DNA of 64,000 nucleotides from Acidimicrobiia bacterium (GTDB lineage: Bacteria > Actinomycetota > Acidimicrobiia > Acidimicrobiales > Poriferisodalaceae), in assembly GCA_022820505.1 (NCBI GenBank), contig JAJEFK010000002.1:62001-126000 (forward strand), written 5' to 3'. Made by a program: the position numbers and the translations under genes. The notes beneath the pieces are model-generated. The model ran no database searches and was not told the DNA's origin. It saw only the letters and a program-made list of their open reading frames with translations. Below are positions 17,402 to 28,740 of the stretch, in pieces; the first letter of the stretch is position 1, and every line of letters begins with the position of its first letter.

Positions 17402-17473
17402 GGGTGCTCCCTATTCATGAGTCGGGTCTGTCGCTTGTCGGTTGGCAGGGTCGGGCGGGCGGGGAATGCAGGC

Positions 17474-17905
17474 TCAGGCCGCCTCGGGCTCGTAGCCGAA
17501 GGCGACGGCTTCGTTGCCGTCGTCGTCGGTGGCAGTGACGTAGGTGGCAAGGCGCACACGCATGCCGAGACTCACGTTGGACGGCGTGGGTTCGATATTG
17601 ATGATGTTGCTCTTGACCCGGCCGCCCCCGTCCAGATCGACGACAGCGGAGATATAGGGCGCCGGCACGCCCCTGGCAGCACGATGCACGATGGTGAAGG
17701 TCCGCACTGCGCCGGTGTTGGCGAGCCGCCCAGTCGAAAAGTCGCGTGCCCCGCAGGCGGCGCAGGCATTTCGCCGGTCGAAGTACGTGGCCCCGCATGC
17801 ATCGCAGACATAGGCGACCAGGTGCGGGTCGTCGCCGAGCTTGAGGTATTCCACCATCGCCATCTGCTTCGGCCCGATCTCATCTGGCGCAGTCTCATCG
17901 CCCAC
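17474..17905 (-). CDS. Zn-ribbon/OB-fold protein (DUF35 family), thiolase partner
   Basis: A 143-residue protein with a rubredoxin-like zinc ribbon, C-DAC-(10 residues)-C-AAC at about residues 34-51, followed by an OB fold (VRTFTIVHRAARGVPAPY, VRLATYV). Such proteins bind the acyl-CoA end and complement SCP-x thiolases. The frame is open 22 codons further, but GTG at 17905 has a strong GGAGGA site 8 bases upstream, which decides the start. It is the first gene of a likely two-gene unit with the thiolase. Confidence 0.85.
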   Translation of the reverse strand: MGDETAPDEIGPKQMAMVEYLKLGDDPHLVAYVCDACGATYFDRRNACAACGARDFSTGRLANTGAVRTFTIVHRAARGVPAPYISAVVDLDGGGRVKSNIINIEPTPSNVSLGMRVRLATYVTATDDDGNEAVAFGYEPEAA

Positions 17906-18036
17906 GTCAGTGTTCCTCCCGGGTCGGGATCGGCGCGGCCGAACGGTGTTCGATGACCGTTCCCGCAGCAACTTACCAGCGGCTCACCGGCAGACGCCTG
18001 TTCCTGAGGCTGCGCGGCAAGGCGAAAGAGCGGCAC

Positions 18037-18705
18037 TCAACCGCCGGTCCAGCGACCCCAGTGCACCAACGGGCGGCGGTCAGCTGCCGCCGCTTCGCCC
18101 GGCTCGTCGATGGACAGCGGGCGGCGGGGCCTGTCCTGACTCGCCGCCGGACCGCTGGACGCCTCGGCCGCCCGATCGGGCCAGCCCAGTGCCACGACGC
18201 CGATCGGCTCGTGCGCCGGCGGCACACCGAGAGCTGCTGCCACGGCGGCAGCATGGTCGAACATGCCGAAGAACAGCACCCCGAGACCCTCATCGAGCGC
18301 CGCGTACTGCAGTGCGAGCGACGCGAACGCCGCATCCACGGTCCAATACGGCGTCGGCCAGGCCTCCGTGCCCGAGCCCAGGCCGGAGCGTTCCTTGTCG
18401 GCCTCGCCATAGCGGTCAATGTACGCCTGCGGATCGGCCCACACCGTGACCAGGACTGGGCAGGCCAGCAACCCGTCCCAACGAAAGCTCTCGCGCCGGT
18501 CCGGAGGCAGGGTGGTGTCCCAGTAGCGAGCCGTCTCGCCAGGGCCCCGGAGCACCACGAAGTCGAAGCCCTGCGCATGTCCGGCCGAGGGGACACGGCG
18601 GGCGGTGTCGAGGATTCGCTCCAGCAGACCGTCATCGACCCGATCCGGCAGGAAGTGCCGGGTCATCCTGCGGCGGCGGGCGAACTCGCTGAATCCGGAG
18701 GTCAC
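18037..18705 (-). CDS. Nitroreductase family protein
   Basis: A 222-residue FMN-dependent reductase. FARRRRMTRHFLPDRVDD with a basic FMN-phosphate loop opens it, RRVPSAGHAQGFDFVVLR is the second FMN segment, and GLGVLFFGMF followed by PIGVVALGWP is the third. The C-terminal 40 residues are Pro/Arg-rich and probably unstructured. Start GTG at 18705 has GGAGG about 10 bases upstream. Substrate unknown. The gene lies between the DUF35 gene and an unknown gene on the same strand. Confidence 0.82.
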   Translation of the reverse strand: MTSGFSEFARRRRMTRHFLPDRVDDGLLERILDTARRVPSAGHAQGFDFVVLRGPGETARYWDTTLPPDRRESFRWDGLLACPVLVTVWADPQAYIDRYGEADKERSGLGSGTEAWPTPYWTVDAAFASLALQYAALDEGLGVLFFGMFDHAAAVAAALGVPPAHEPIGVVALGWPDRAAEASSGPAASQDRPRRPLSIDEPGEAAAADRRPLVHWGRWTGG

Positions 18706-18746
18706 CAGCGCATGCCCTCCGTGTGCGAGCCCATGGGCGGCGAGCG

Positions 18747-19412
18747 CTACAGCAGCTTCGCGAGATCTTCCCGGCTGGCCCAGCCGAACGCGATCAGCGC
18801 ATCGCCGTTGGCGGTATCGAAGCCGTCGAACAACCCGATCATCGCCGGATCAAGCTTCTCAGGCCGCGGTGCTGTGTGGTTCAGCACGAATGAGGGCCCG
18901 CCGTCCCCATAGACCTTGAACTCTCGCGCCTTGTACTCGCCCTGCACGTCGAAACGCTTGGCCAGGCGCCGCCCCCAGGCACGGTCCTCGCCGTTCGGCT
19001 CGTAGCCGGGACGCGGCACCACCCGGTCAAGCGGCTTGAAGGCCGTGAATGCGGCTGCGTCTGCCATCTGGCAGGCCACCAGCACGTCCTCGTCGGGGAA
19101 GGCCAGCACGGCGCGCCGCATCTGGTCGGTCATCATTGCCCGCAGAGCGCTGTCGCGGCGAGCCGAGCGTCGTGTAGCCCCGGCGCCCATCAGCACCGTC
19201 GGGTCGCCGCCGACCCGCTCGAGCGTGCAGAAGCCGTATGCAGCGAGCTTGGCACCGTCTCGTACATGGGTGATGAGCACCCACGCATCGCGTTGCTTCG
19301 ACAGGTGGCCGACGTCGAAGTGAACATTCTCGCCGGTGACCAGCTCGGCCATCTCGGAGATCTCAGCATCGCTGAGTGCCGTGCAGTCCTTTGTCTCAAC
19401 CTCGAGCGCCAT
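18747..19412 (-). CDS. Hypothetical protein
   Basis: A 221-residue soluble protein I do not recognise. The open frame is longer, but ATG at 19412 with a GGGAGCGAGA ribosome site fits, and upstream codons look non-coding. Features are a mixed alpha/beta pattern (WVLITHVRDGAKLAAYGFCTL, then VLMGAGATRRS, then VLVACQMADAAAFTAFK) that resembles an acetyltransferase-like arrangement, though no acetyl-CoA loop is convincing. It lies between bpa and the nitroreductase on the minus strand. Confidence 0.6.
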   Translation of the reverse strand: MALEVETKDCTALSDAEISEMAELVTGENVHFDVGHLSKQRDAWVLITHVRDGAKLAAYGFCTLERVGGDPTVLMGAGATRRSARRDSALRAMMTDQMRRAVLAFPDEDVLVACQMADAAAFTAFKPLDRVVPRPGYEPNGEDRAWGRRLAKRFDVQGEYKAREFKVYGDGGPSFVLNHTAPRPEKLDPAMIGLFDGFDTANGDALIAFGWASREDLAKLL

Positions 19413-19497
19413 GTGATTCTCGCTCCCTGCGATGCTCGCTGGCCGATCCCCCGGTTCCGGCCAGCTGATTCCATTGGTTATTGCCTTCAGTGATTGC

Positions 19498-20022
19498 TCA
19501 CAGGTAGACACCGCCCCGCCCTGCCGCCGGCGAACTCTGGGGCTGCCCGCCGGCTTCGAGTGCGTTGCCACGCATCGTGCGCAGCTGTCGCTCTGCCATC
19601 ATCTGCTGCGCTGATACCGCAGCTTGGATGCCGTGGAAGAGCCCTTCGAGCCATCCCACCAGTTGAGCCTGGGCGATCCGCAGCTCAGGTCCCGACGGGA
19701 TGTCCTCGTCGAACGGCTGCACAATCCGGTTCAGCTCGTCAGCGAGCGGTTCGGAAAGAGCTGTTGCCAGTTCGTCAACCGACAGGTGATACACGTCGCG
19801 CATGCGATCGCGACCTGCTTCGTCGAGTTCCGCGTGGCGGACTTCTTCGAGCAGCTTGCGAATCATGCCGCCGATGCGCATGAGCTTCGCCGGTTCAGGA
19901 ACGAAGGCCTCGTCGTCGACGTCGTCTTCTGTGAGTGGTCCGCCCGCCAGCAACTCGCCCTGCTCTGGGTCTGGAACTGGATCGCCGACCACCAGCAAAA
20001 TGCTATCTGGCGAGAATTCCAT
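19498..20022 (-). CDS. bpa: Bacterial proteasome activator (DUF2587)
   Basis: A 174-residue protein matching Bpa/PafE, an ATP-independent ring that opens the 20S proteasome gate for unfolded proteins. The helical core is very close to the mycobacterial protein as remembered: PAKLMRIGGMIRKLLEEV, then RIAQAQLVGWLEGLFHGIQ and SAQQMMAERQL. It ends in GVYL, against GQYL in Mycobacterium, the terminal Tyr-Leu that docks on the proteasome. ATG at 20022 gives the same length as the mycobacterial protein. It implies proteasome core genes elsewhere in the genome. Confidence 0.9.
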   Translation of the reverse strand: MEFSPDSILLVVGDPVPDPEQGELLAGGPLTEDDVDDEAFVPEPAKLMRIGGMIRKLLEEVRHAELDEAGRDRMRDVYHLSVDELATALSEPLADELNRIVQPFDEDIPSGPELRIAQAQLVGWLEGLFHGIQAAVSAQQMMAERQLRTMRGNALEAGGQPQSSPAAGRGGVYL

Positions 20023-20096
20023 CCCCGCCGGGTCGCAGTGCTCCCGACCGCATAAACACTGGGCACGCGCTGACCCAGCACTACCGCCCAGATCGT

Positions 20097-21233
20097 TCAG
20101 AGCTGCGCGAACGGCACCAGCATTTCCTCTGCGGTGAGGCCCCCGTGACGGCCGATGAATGCGTGGTGAGGCTGGTCCTCGTCGGGCATGGTGAAGGCGC
20201 GTAGGCCCCTGGGCACCAGCGCTACATCGCCGAGCCGGGCCCTGGCGGTCTCGGTGACATGACGACCCAGCCACTGTTCGTCGAGTACCTGCTCGACAGG
20301 CGCGATCTCTGCAAAACCGGCGTAGCGCTCGCAGGCGTCCAGAAGCTCGGGTTCGGCGCCGGCGCGGGCGTGCAGCCACAGCAGCCTGGCCTCGCCCGAC
20401 CAGCAGCCGGTCAGCGTGACGATCTCGGGATCGACCATCACCGGCGGTTCGCGAACCTCGACGACACCGTGATCCGCAGTGACGATGAGCGGCGTCTCGG
20501 TCGGCAGATCACTGCGCAGAGCAACCGCCAGTCGCTCGGTCTCTGCGAGGGCAGCGCGGTAGTGCTCGCCGAGTCCGAACTCGTGAGCGATCTTGTCGAC
20601 CGCGTCGTAGTAGGCGAAGACGAATCGGAATCCCTTGTTGACCGCTGCTCGCACCGCGGAGACGAAGCCAGGCAGGTCGTGCCATCCCCAGAACGTTCCC
20701 CCTCGCAGGTGGGCACCGGTGAAGCCACTGTGACGGAATTCGGCTCGCGTCACGACAGCGGCGGGCTGGCCGCAGAAGGGTGCCACGGGCTGCATCTCGT
20801 CAGGCGGCAGCACAGCTCGCACATCGCGGCCGCCGGCCCGCCAGCGAAGCGCATTGAGCAGCCCGAGAGGAGTCGCAATGCGGTAACCGACGAGTCCATG
20901 CTCACCTGGCGCTGCCCCGGTGGTCAGCGACGTCATTGCCGTTGCGGTGGTACTCGGAGCAACAGTGGTGATCGGCGGCGTCGCGTCGCTCGCCGCAGCA
21001 AGCGACGGTGCGAGCGATCTATGGCGGCGCAACTGGTGCCAGCCGAGGCCATCCACGACCAGCAGCACCACCGTGCGTGCTGCTGCAGCAGCATCGCTGA
21101 CGAGATCAGCTTCTACGCCGGCGCACAGTGCCGGTGCCACAGCAGTGACGCAGCGGCCGTCATACGTCGGCAGCATGCGGTCGAGTGCCAGCGGCTCGCC
21201 GTCCTCGCGATGCCCATTGGCGCCTGCCTCCAT
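20097..21233 (-). CDS. Alkaline-phosphatase-superfamily nucleotide pyrophosphatase/phosphodiesterase
   Basis: A 378-residue metal-dependent phosphodiesterase. VVLLVVDGLGWHQLR supplies the first metal Asp, TTVAPSTTATAMTSLTTG the nucleophile Thr, YYDAVDKIAHEFG an Asp/His pair and VTADHGVVEV the D-H metal pair; RHGG near the end fits the last His. No signal peptide is seen, so it is probably cytoplasmic. ATG at 21233 is 48 bases from the divergent Rrf2 gene; ATG 19 codons later is an alternative. The substrate may be a nucleotide or phosphonate and is not clear. Confidence 0.82.
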   Translation of the reverse strand: MEAGANGHREDGEPLALDRMLPTYDGRCVTAVAPALCAGVEADLVSDAAAAARTVVLLVVDGLGWHQLRRHRSLAPSLAAASDATPPITTVAPSTTATAMTSLTTGAAPGEHGLVGYRIATPLGLLNALRWRAGGRDVRAVLPPDEMQPVAPFCGQPAAVVTRAEFRHSGFTGAHLRGGTFWGWHDLPGFVSAVRAAVNKGFRFVFAYYDAVDKIAHEFGLGEHYRAALAETERLAVALRSDLPTETPLIVTADHGVVEVREPPVMVDPEIVTLTGCWSGEARLLWLHARAGAEPELLDACERYAGFAEIAPVEQVLDEQWLGRHVTETARARLGDVALVPRGLRAFTMPDEDQPHHAFIGRHGGLTAEEMLVPFAQL

Positions 21234-21281
21234 GGTGGTGACCCTAGGAGGCTGAGCCGGCAGCGGGGCTACGCTGCCATC

Positions 21282-21734
21282 GTGGCGGTCTCGACGCGGG
21301 GAGACTACGCAAGCCGCGCGTTGCTGTCCCTGGTCCTCAATGACAACGGCCGGCCGACCTCGGTGCGCGACATCGCAGAGAGCACAGGTCTGCCCCAGCC
21401 TTATCTCGAGCAGATCCTGCTGGCGCTCAAAGGGGCCGGGTTGGTGCGATCCAAGCGCGGCGTCGGCGGCGGGTACGTCATGGCTCGCGACCCGGCCGAG
21501 ATCACGATCGGGATGATCATTCGAGCAGTCGACGGCCCGATCGCTCTCGGCGATTTCGGCCAGCCTCATCAAGATGGTGCGTGCGACCACGAGGGACAGT
21601 GCGTGTTGCTCGCCATCTGGGACTCGGTCGGCCATCGCATGCGTGCTGAACTGGATTCCTACAGCCTCGCTGCTGTGGCCGAGATCGCACAGGGACGCGC
21701 GCCGTGGCCCAGGCCTGCCGTCGAATCGCCGTAG
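21282..21734 (+). CDS. Rrf2 family transcriptional regulator
   Basis: A 150-residue winged-helix regulator. STRGDYASRALLSLVLN and STGLPQPYLEQILLALKGAG are the DNA-binding helix-turn-helix; RGVGGGYVMARDP is the wing. Iron-sulfur members such as IscR use three Cys spaced by five residues; here only the last two are present (C101 and C107, in CDHEGQC), while an Asp at position 8 matches the fourth ligand of NsrR. GTG at 21282 was chosen from the family N terminus. It is divergent from the phosphodiesterase, which it may control, and convergent with the rluD-type gene. Confidence 0.85.
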   Translation: MAVSTRGDYASRALLSLVLNDNGRPTSVRDIAESTGLPQPYLEQILLALKGAGLVRSKRGVGGGYVMARDPAEITIGMIIRAVDGPIALGDFGQPHQDGACDHEGQCVLLAIWDSVGHRMRAELDSYSLAAVAEIAQGRAPWPRPAVESP

Positions 21735-21738
21735 CGGT

Positions 21739-22689
21739 CTAGTCCGTCGGGAAAACCGACGGCTCGGCACCGAGGCGTCTCAGCGCCTCCATGAAGTCGC
21801 CTGGCATTTCCGCCTCAAAGCTCATCTCCACACCTGTGGCAGGGTGCTCGAAGGCCAACCGGATCGCGTGCAGCAGCGGGCGGCCGATGCCGAATGGGTC
21901 CGGCACGCCGTAGGTCGGGTCGCCGAGCAGCGGGAGCCCGATGCTGGCCAGATGCACGCGGATCTGGTGTGTCCGCCCAGTCTCGAGCCGGCAGCGGAGC
22001 AGCGAGGCTTCCGCAGGATGCACATAGGATTCGACAACGCTGTAATGCGTCCGCGCCTCACGACCCTCGGAACTGACCGCCATGAGCGTGCGATGCTCCC
22101 GATCCCGGCCGATCGGCGCGTCGATCGTGCCCGTCGGCGAAGAGGGGTGCCCCCGTACGAGGGCTGCATAGGTTCTGTGAATCTGCCGCTTTGAGAGTTG
22201 CTCGACGAGCGCGTCATACGCCCGCGAACTGCGTGCGCACACCAAGACGCCGCTGGTCCCCCGGTCGAGCCGGTGCACTATGCCGGGCCTGCCGGGCTCA
22301 CCGACACCGGCCATGTCCGGATACCGCTCGACCAATGCGTCCGCAAGCGTGCCTGCAGGGTGCCCGCTGCCCGGATGGGTGACGACTCCGGATGGCTTGT
22401 CGACGACCACGATGTCGCCGTCGGCATACAGGACATCGACGGGCGCAATCTCATAGCGCTGCTCCCGGAGTGCTTCGGAAAGCTGCATGTCCGTGACTTC
22501 TACGGTCGAGCCAGCAGCAACCCGTACCGAGCCGGCCCGCGCGATCTGGCGGTCGACCAGAACGCACCCCTCGGCAACCATCTTCGCCGTGTCTGATCGG
22601 GACCGCCCGGTCAACAGCGACAGCGCTCGATCGATGCGCTCACCAGACAGCGACTCCGGTATCTCGAAGCGCTGGGGCCGATCGCTCAC
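21739..22689 (-). CDS. rluD: RluA/RluD family ribosomal pseudouridine synthase
   Basis: A 316-residue enzyme that turns uridines in rRNA into pseudouridine. Residues about 12-70 are an S4 RNA-binding domain (GERIDRALSLLTGRSRSDTA). The catalytic Asp is in IVHRLDRGTSG, with VVDKPSGVVTHPG before it and LETGRTHQIRVHL after it. Together with lspA upstream (4-base overlap) it matches the dksA-lspA-rluD order near actinobacterial dcw clusters. RluD is the best guess; other RluA-family sites are possible. Confidence 0.92.
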   Translation of the reverse strand: MSDRPQRFEIPESLSGERIDRALSLLTGRSRSDTAKMVAEGCVLVDRQIARAGSVRVAAGSTVEVTDMQLSEALREQRYEIAPVDVLYADGDIVVVDKPSGVVTHPGSGHPAGTLADALVERYPDMAGVGEPGRPGIVHRLDRGTSGVLVCARSSRAYDALVEQLSKRQIHRTYAALVRGHPSSPTGTIDAPIGRDREHRTLMAVSSEGREARTHYSVVESYVHPAEASLLRCRLETGRTHQIRVHLASIGLPLLGDPTYGVPDPFGIGRPLLHAIRLAFEHPATGVEMSFEAEMPGDFMEALRRLGAEPSVFPTD

Positions 22690-23171
22690 CCAGACGCCTC
22701 TCGGGCAGCCCTGGCCCGACGCCGGTCGCTTCGATACAGGTGGAACAGCACGATGACCAGCCCGACGGTAATGGAGGCATCAGCCACGTTGAATATCGGC
22801 CACCACTGCAGATCGATGAAGTCGACTACGGCGCCACGCCCCCAGGCCGCGCCGCGAAAGACTCGATCGGCGAGATTGCCCAGTGCTCCCCCGATGATCC
22901 CGCCGAGGGCCACCGTGGCCCAGAGTCCCTGCACACGACGGCGAGACGACCACAGCACGCCCACGATCACGATGGCCACAATCGCCAGCACCGGGCCGAG
23001 ACCGCTCCCTGTCGAGAAGGCGAATCCGGTGTTGTGCACGAGTCGCAGGCGCAGCGTCCACACCAGATCGATGATCTGGTCGTCGAGCGCGGCAACGGCC
23101 CACGCCTTGGTGATCTGATCCAGGCACACAACTGCGCTGGAGGCGACGGCGATGTTGAGGTTGCGCGTCAC
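22686..23171 (-). CDS. lspA: Lipoprotein signal peptidase (signal peptidase II)
   Basis: A 161-residue membrane aspartic protease that removes signal peptides from diacylated lipoproteins. Four helices are visible. The two catalytic Asp lie in GNLADRVFRG and FNVADASITVG, the standard N-x2-D and N-x2-D-x2-I motifs; CLDQITK opens the first conserved box. GTG at 23171 gives the normal length. A GTG 13 codons upstream (giving VFANRPSAPRNR before it) is an alternative start. It sits between the DksA-like gene and rluD and overlaps the latter by four bases. Confidence 0.92.
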   Translation of the reverse strand: MTRNLNIAVASSAVVCLDQITKAWAVAALDDQIIDLVWTLRLRLVHNTGFAFSTGSGLGPVLAIVAIVIVGVLWSSRRRVQGLWATVALGGIIGGALGNLADRVFRGAAWGRGAVVDFIDLQWWPIFNVADASITVGLVIVLFHLYRSDRRRARAAREASG

Positions 23172-23217
23172 ACGGTTTCGCGGGGCTGACGGGCGGTTTG
23201 CGAACACCTCGTGCCGG

Positions 23218-23814
23218 TCAGGGCCGACGCCACGCCGGTCCGCTGCTCTTGACCTCCACACGCATGGAAGCGTGCGGGATCGCTTCCAGGCGCTCCTTGG
23301 GGATCGGCTTGCCTGAGACGACGCAGATGCCATAGGTGCCGTCTTCGATACGCGCCAAAGCCGCATCGATCTCGGCGATCTCCTCACGCTCACGAGCCGA
23401 GATCTGCAGCGCCCGATCGCGCTCCACGGCAATGGAGTCTCCCTCACCCGACTCCTCATCGAACTGAACATCGCCCGGCTCGCGTTCGCTCACGAGCTGC
23501 TCGGCCTCGGCCTCATACCGCTCAGCATGCTCGGTGTAGCGACGGCGCTCAGCCAGCAACGCTTGCCGCTGCTTTTCGAGAAATACTTCGCCGAAGCGGG
23601 GCCTTGGAGCCTTGCGCCGGGGTGCGGCCTTCTTCGCAGGCGCCTTCTTGGCCGTGCTCGCCTTCTTCGCAGTGCTCTTCTTTGCTGCAGCCTTCTTCGC
23701 GGTGCCTGTCTTCCTTGCGACAGTCTTGGCCTTCGAGGAATTCGCTGCCCGCTTCCGTGCGGGGGCCTTCTTCGCAGCAGCCTTACGGGCGGAAGCCTTC
23801 TTCGCAGTGGCCAT
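23218..23814 (-). CDS. DksA/TraR-like protein with histone H1-like Lys/Ala tail
   Basis: A 198-residue two-part protein. Residues 1-73 are a low-complexity basic tail of repeated AKK/PAKK units like histone H1 and HctB, expected to bind DNA without strict sequence. Residues 74-198 are the DksA/TraR coiled-coil (FLEKQRQALLAERRRYTEH) and C-terminal fold (IEDGTYGICVVSGKPIPKERL). The four-Cys zinc finger of DksA is mostly gone: one Cys remains (G-I-C-V-V-S-G), and the second pair position reads IPHASM. A similar fusion (SCO2075) sits beside lspA in Streptomyces, from memory. Likely a nucleoid or RNA-polymerase-binding factor. Confidence 0.85.
   Translation of the reverse strand: MATAKKASARKAAAKKAPARKRAANSSKAKTVARKTGTAKKAAAKKSTAKKASTAKKAPAKKAAPRRKAPRPRFGEVFLEKQRQALLAERRRYTEHAERYEAEAEQLVSEREPGDVQFDEESGEGDSIAVERDRALQISAREREEIAEIDAALARIEDGTYGICVVSGKPIPKERLEAIPHASMRVEVKSSGPAWRRP
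23620..23814 (-). repeat. Imperfect coding repeats for the Lys/Ala-rich tail
   Basis: The coding DNA for the basic tail contains many near-copies of a GCC-AAG-AAG-type unit (seen on the plus strand as CTTCTTCGCAG and CTTCTTGGC variants). The period is irregular, about 12-24 bases. These are protein-coding repeats, prone to length change, and not a separate element. Confidence 0.6.
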
Positions 23815-23953
23815 GGCTCCTCCCCACAGAAGCGACGCGGCAGTCTAGGTCGCCGATTTCGACTGCGTTTGGCAGTTCGCAACTCCGTTGATTTCCCTGC
23901 CTCAGGGGTACCCTCGCTGTCTCGTGGGCTCAGGCGAGGCCCAGGAGGCGCTG

Positions 23954-27135
<3,182 letters not shown>

Positions 27136-27139
<4 letters not shown>

Positions 27140-27840
27140 GCAGACAGAGGCTCCTTGCGGATCAGCGCCTCCAGGAAGGGATCATCAAGCTCGTCGATCC
27201 GGAGCGGCGCCCGGTCCGTGTCGATGACATCGCCGTCGACGTCATCGGTTTCCTCGTCGCCGGAGCCGCTCTCCGGCCCGGAACTGATCGATTCGTACGC
27301 AGCGTCAACCCGCTCGGCCGCGGCCAGCGGCGCAACGATCGACGGCATGGCACCGGCATCTGGCCCAGAGCGAACGGAGGCTGCGATCGGCTCTGGCCCA
27401 GGCAGCTCGTCCACGTCGCTCTCGGCGGCCGTGTCGGCGCCGGTGCTGTCGTCGAACGGCTCGTTGTCGATATCCGACTCGGCGACCTCGGTGACCTCAA
27501 CGGTGTAACCGGCGTCGGTCAGCGTCCTCGATATCTCAGACCGTACGAGACCCGACAGCGCCTCGGTGAGGTCGTCGCTCGCTGTCTTGAACGCTTCGTC
27601 CAGCGCTTGACTGCCTGCCGCCTGCAGTGCAGCGAGCGCATCGGCAATCTGCGCCACCGTCTCGGGCGACAGCCGCACTTCCACCGGCTGTGAAGGGGTT
27701 CCCGATTCCACGCTGCTCATGCGCTGGTCGATCTCGGAGACCTGCGCTGCGAGCGTCGCGAGCTGCGCGCCGATGGTCTCGAGCAAGCCCTCGCCCTCGG
27801 TATCGGAGGGCTCGACGGAAGGAGAATCAGGGCTCACCAT
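27136..27840 (-). CDS. Acidic coiled protein of unknown function at the usual divIVA position
   Basis: A 234-residue, strongly acidic protein. Residues about 18-110 are heptad-like (LLETIGAQLATLAAQVSEID, then ETVAQIADALAALQAAG), followed by an Asp/Glu/Ser/Pro-rich region and a short C-terminal helix (PFLEALIRKEPL). No signal peptide or membrane helix. In many actinobacteria divIVA/wag31 lies here between yggT and ileS, but the DivIVA N-terminal motif is absent. I do not recognise the family. It follows yggT and may be co-expressed with sepF and yggT. The 3' end overlaps ileS. Confidence 0.65.
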
Positions 27841-27861
27841 GGCGCGGAATGTACCAGCGTC

Positions 27862-28116
27862 TCAGCATCCCAGCAGCATGCCCGCCACGAAGACTTGCAG
27901 TCCGATGATCAGCACTATCGGTGACAGGTCGAGTGCCACGCGGCCCAGTCGGACCGCGGGCAGTGCTCGCCGCAACGGACCCATGACCGGTTCAGTGATA
28001 CGTACCAGCCAAGTTCGCACAACCATGACCGGACTCTCCGGAGCAAGCGGGATCCAGCTGAACAGCACACGCGCAAAGATGGCGAACACGTAGAGCGATA
28101 TCAGCGTGCACAGCAT
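27862..28116 (-). CDS. YggT family membrane protein
   Basis: An 84-residue protein with two membrane helices (about 3-22 and 62-82). The segment FARVLFSWIPL and the VRITEPVMGPLRRALP stretch are the YggT signature (R-x-x-x-S-W, then T-E-P-x-x-x-P-x-R). The family is found beside sepF in Gram-positive and cyanobacterial division clusters and is linked to osmotic tolerance and nucleoid/division placement. It lies 36 bases downstream of sepF. Confidence 0.88.
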   Translation of the reverse strand: MLCTLISLYVFAIFARVLFSWIPLAPESPVMVVRTWLVRITEPVMGPLRRALPAVRLGRVALDLSPIVLIIGLQVFVAGMLLGC

Positions 28117-28152
28117 CTCATCGCTCCGCTTGGGGGTCCGCGCTGGAGCGTT

Positions 28153-28665
28153 TCAGCGGCCGACGTCCTGCGCGGAGGCGTCCTGCGCAGCAACTGCATG
28201 ATGCTCGGCATCGCTCACCACGACATTCGCGGGCACGAGCATGTATACGGCGTTCGCGACCTTGCGCATCTCTCCATCACGGGCGTAGCACAGGCCACTG
28301 GCGAAGTCGAGGAGCCGGCGAGCGGTATCGCGATCGAGCCCCTGCAGATTCAAGATGATCGGTTGATCGCGCTTGAAGCGGTCTCCGATCTGCTGCGCAT
28401 CGTCGAACATTCGCGGCATCAGCACGAACGGCTGTGCTGTCGATGTCGCGACACGACGCACGGCTGAAGTCGACGCAGCGGGTGCGGCCTGGGGCGTTGC
28501 TGCCGTCGGTCGCTCAACGACGGTGACGCCGCTCTGGCCGGTCTGATCGGCAAATGCCTCTGCCGTGGGTATGTCGCCAGGCATGGCGCGTTCTGGTGGC
28601 GGCGCATAGCTGTCATCCGGACCCAAGCCCAGATAGCTCATTGCCTGCTTCATGAACGATGCCAT
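28153..28665 (-). CDS. sepF: Cell division protein SepF
   Basis: A 170-residue cytoplasmic protein that tethers FtsZ to the membrane in organisms without FtsA. The N-terminal amphipathic helix (MASFMKQAMSYLGLG) is the membrane anchor; residues about 30-75 are a flexible linker; the core FVLMPRMFDDAQQIGDRF, ILNLQGLD and RRLLDFASGLCYA is the SepF fold. VANAVYMLVPANVVV ends the domain. The matching C-terminal peptide of FtsZ is present in this window. Upstream are yggS and pgeF, as in other actinobacteria. Confidence 0.93.
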   Translation of the reverse strand: MASFMKQAMSYLGLGPDDSYAPPPERAMPGDIPTAEAFADQTGQSGVTVVERPTAATPQAAPAASTSAVRRVATSTAQPFVLMPRMFDDAQQIGDRFKRDQPIILNLQGLDRDTARRLLDFASGLCYARDGEMRKVANAVYMLVPANVVVSDAEHHAVAAQDASAQDVGR

Positions 28666-28740
28666 GCAGAACCTCGGTAAACGACAGCCTCGATCAAGGG
28701 CTGCCTCGACCGCACAGGGTACCGACTTGTCAAGTTGCGG

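Noticed and set aside
19438..19465. Inverted repeat GCTGGCCG / CGGCCAGC downstream of bpa
   Set aside because: An 8-bp GC-rich stem with a 12-base loop and no T-run; too weak to call a terminator.
23604..23891. Plus-strand open frame with Phe/Ala-rich translation
   Set aside because: It is the complement of the Lys/Ala repeats of the DksA-like gene.
23815..23953. Possible T-box riboswitch upstream of ileS
   Set aside because: The 139-base gap lacks a convincing T-box (TGGNACC) element or specifier loop; only a GGGGTACCC was seen.
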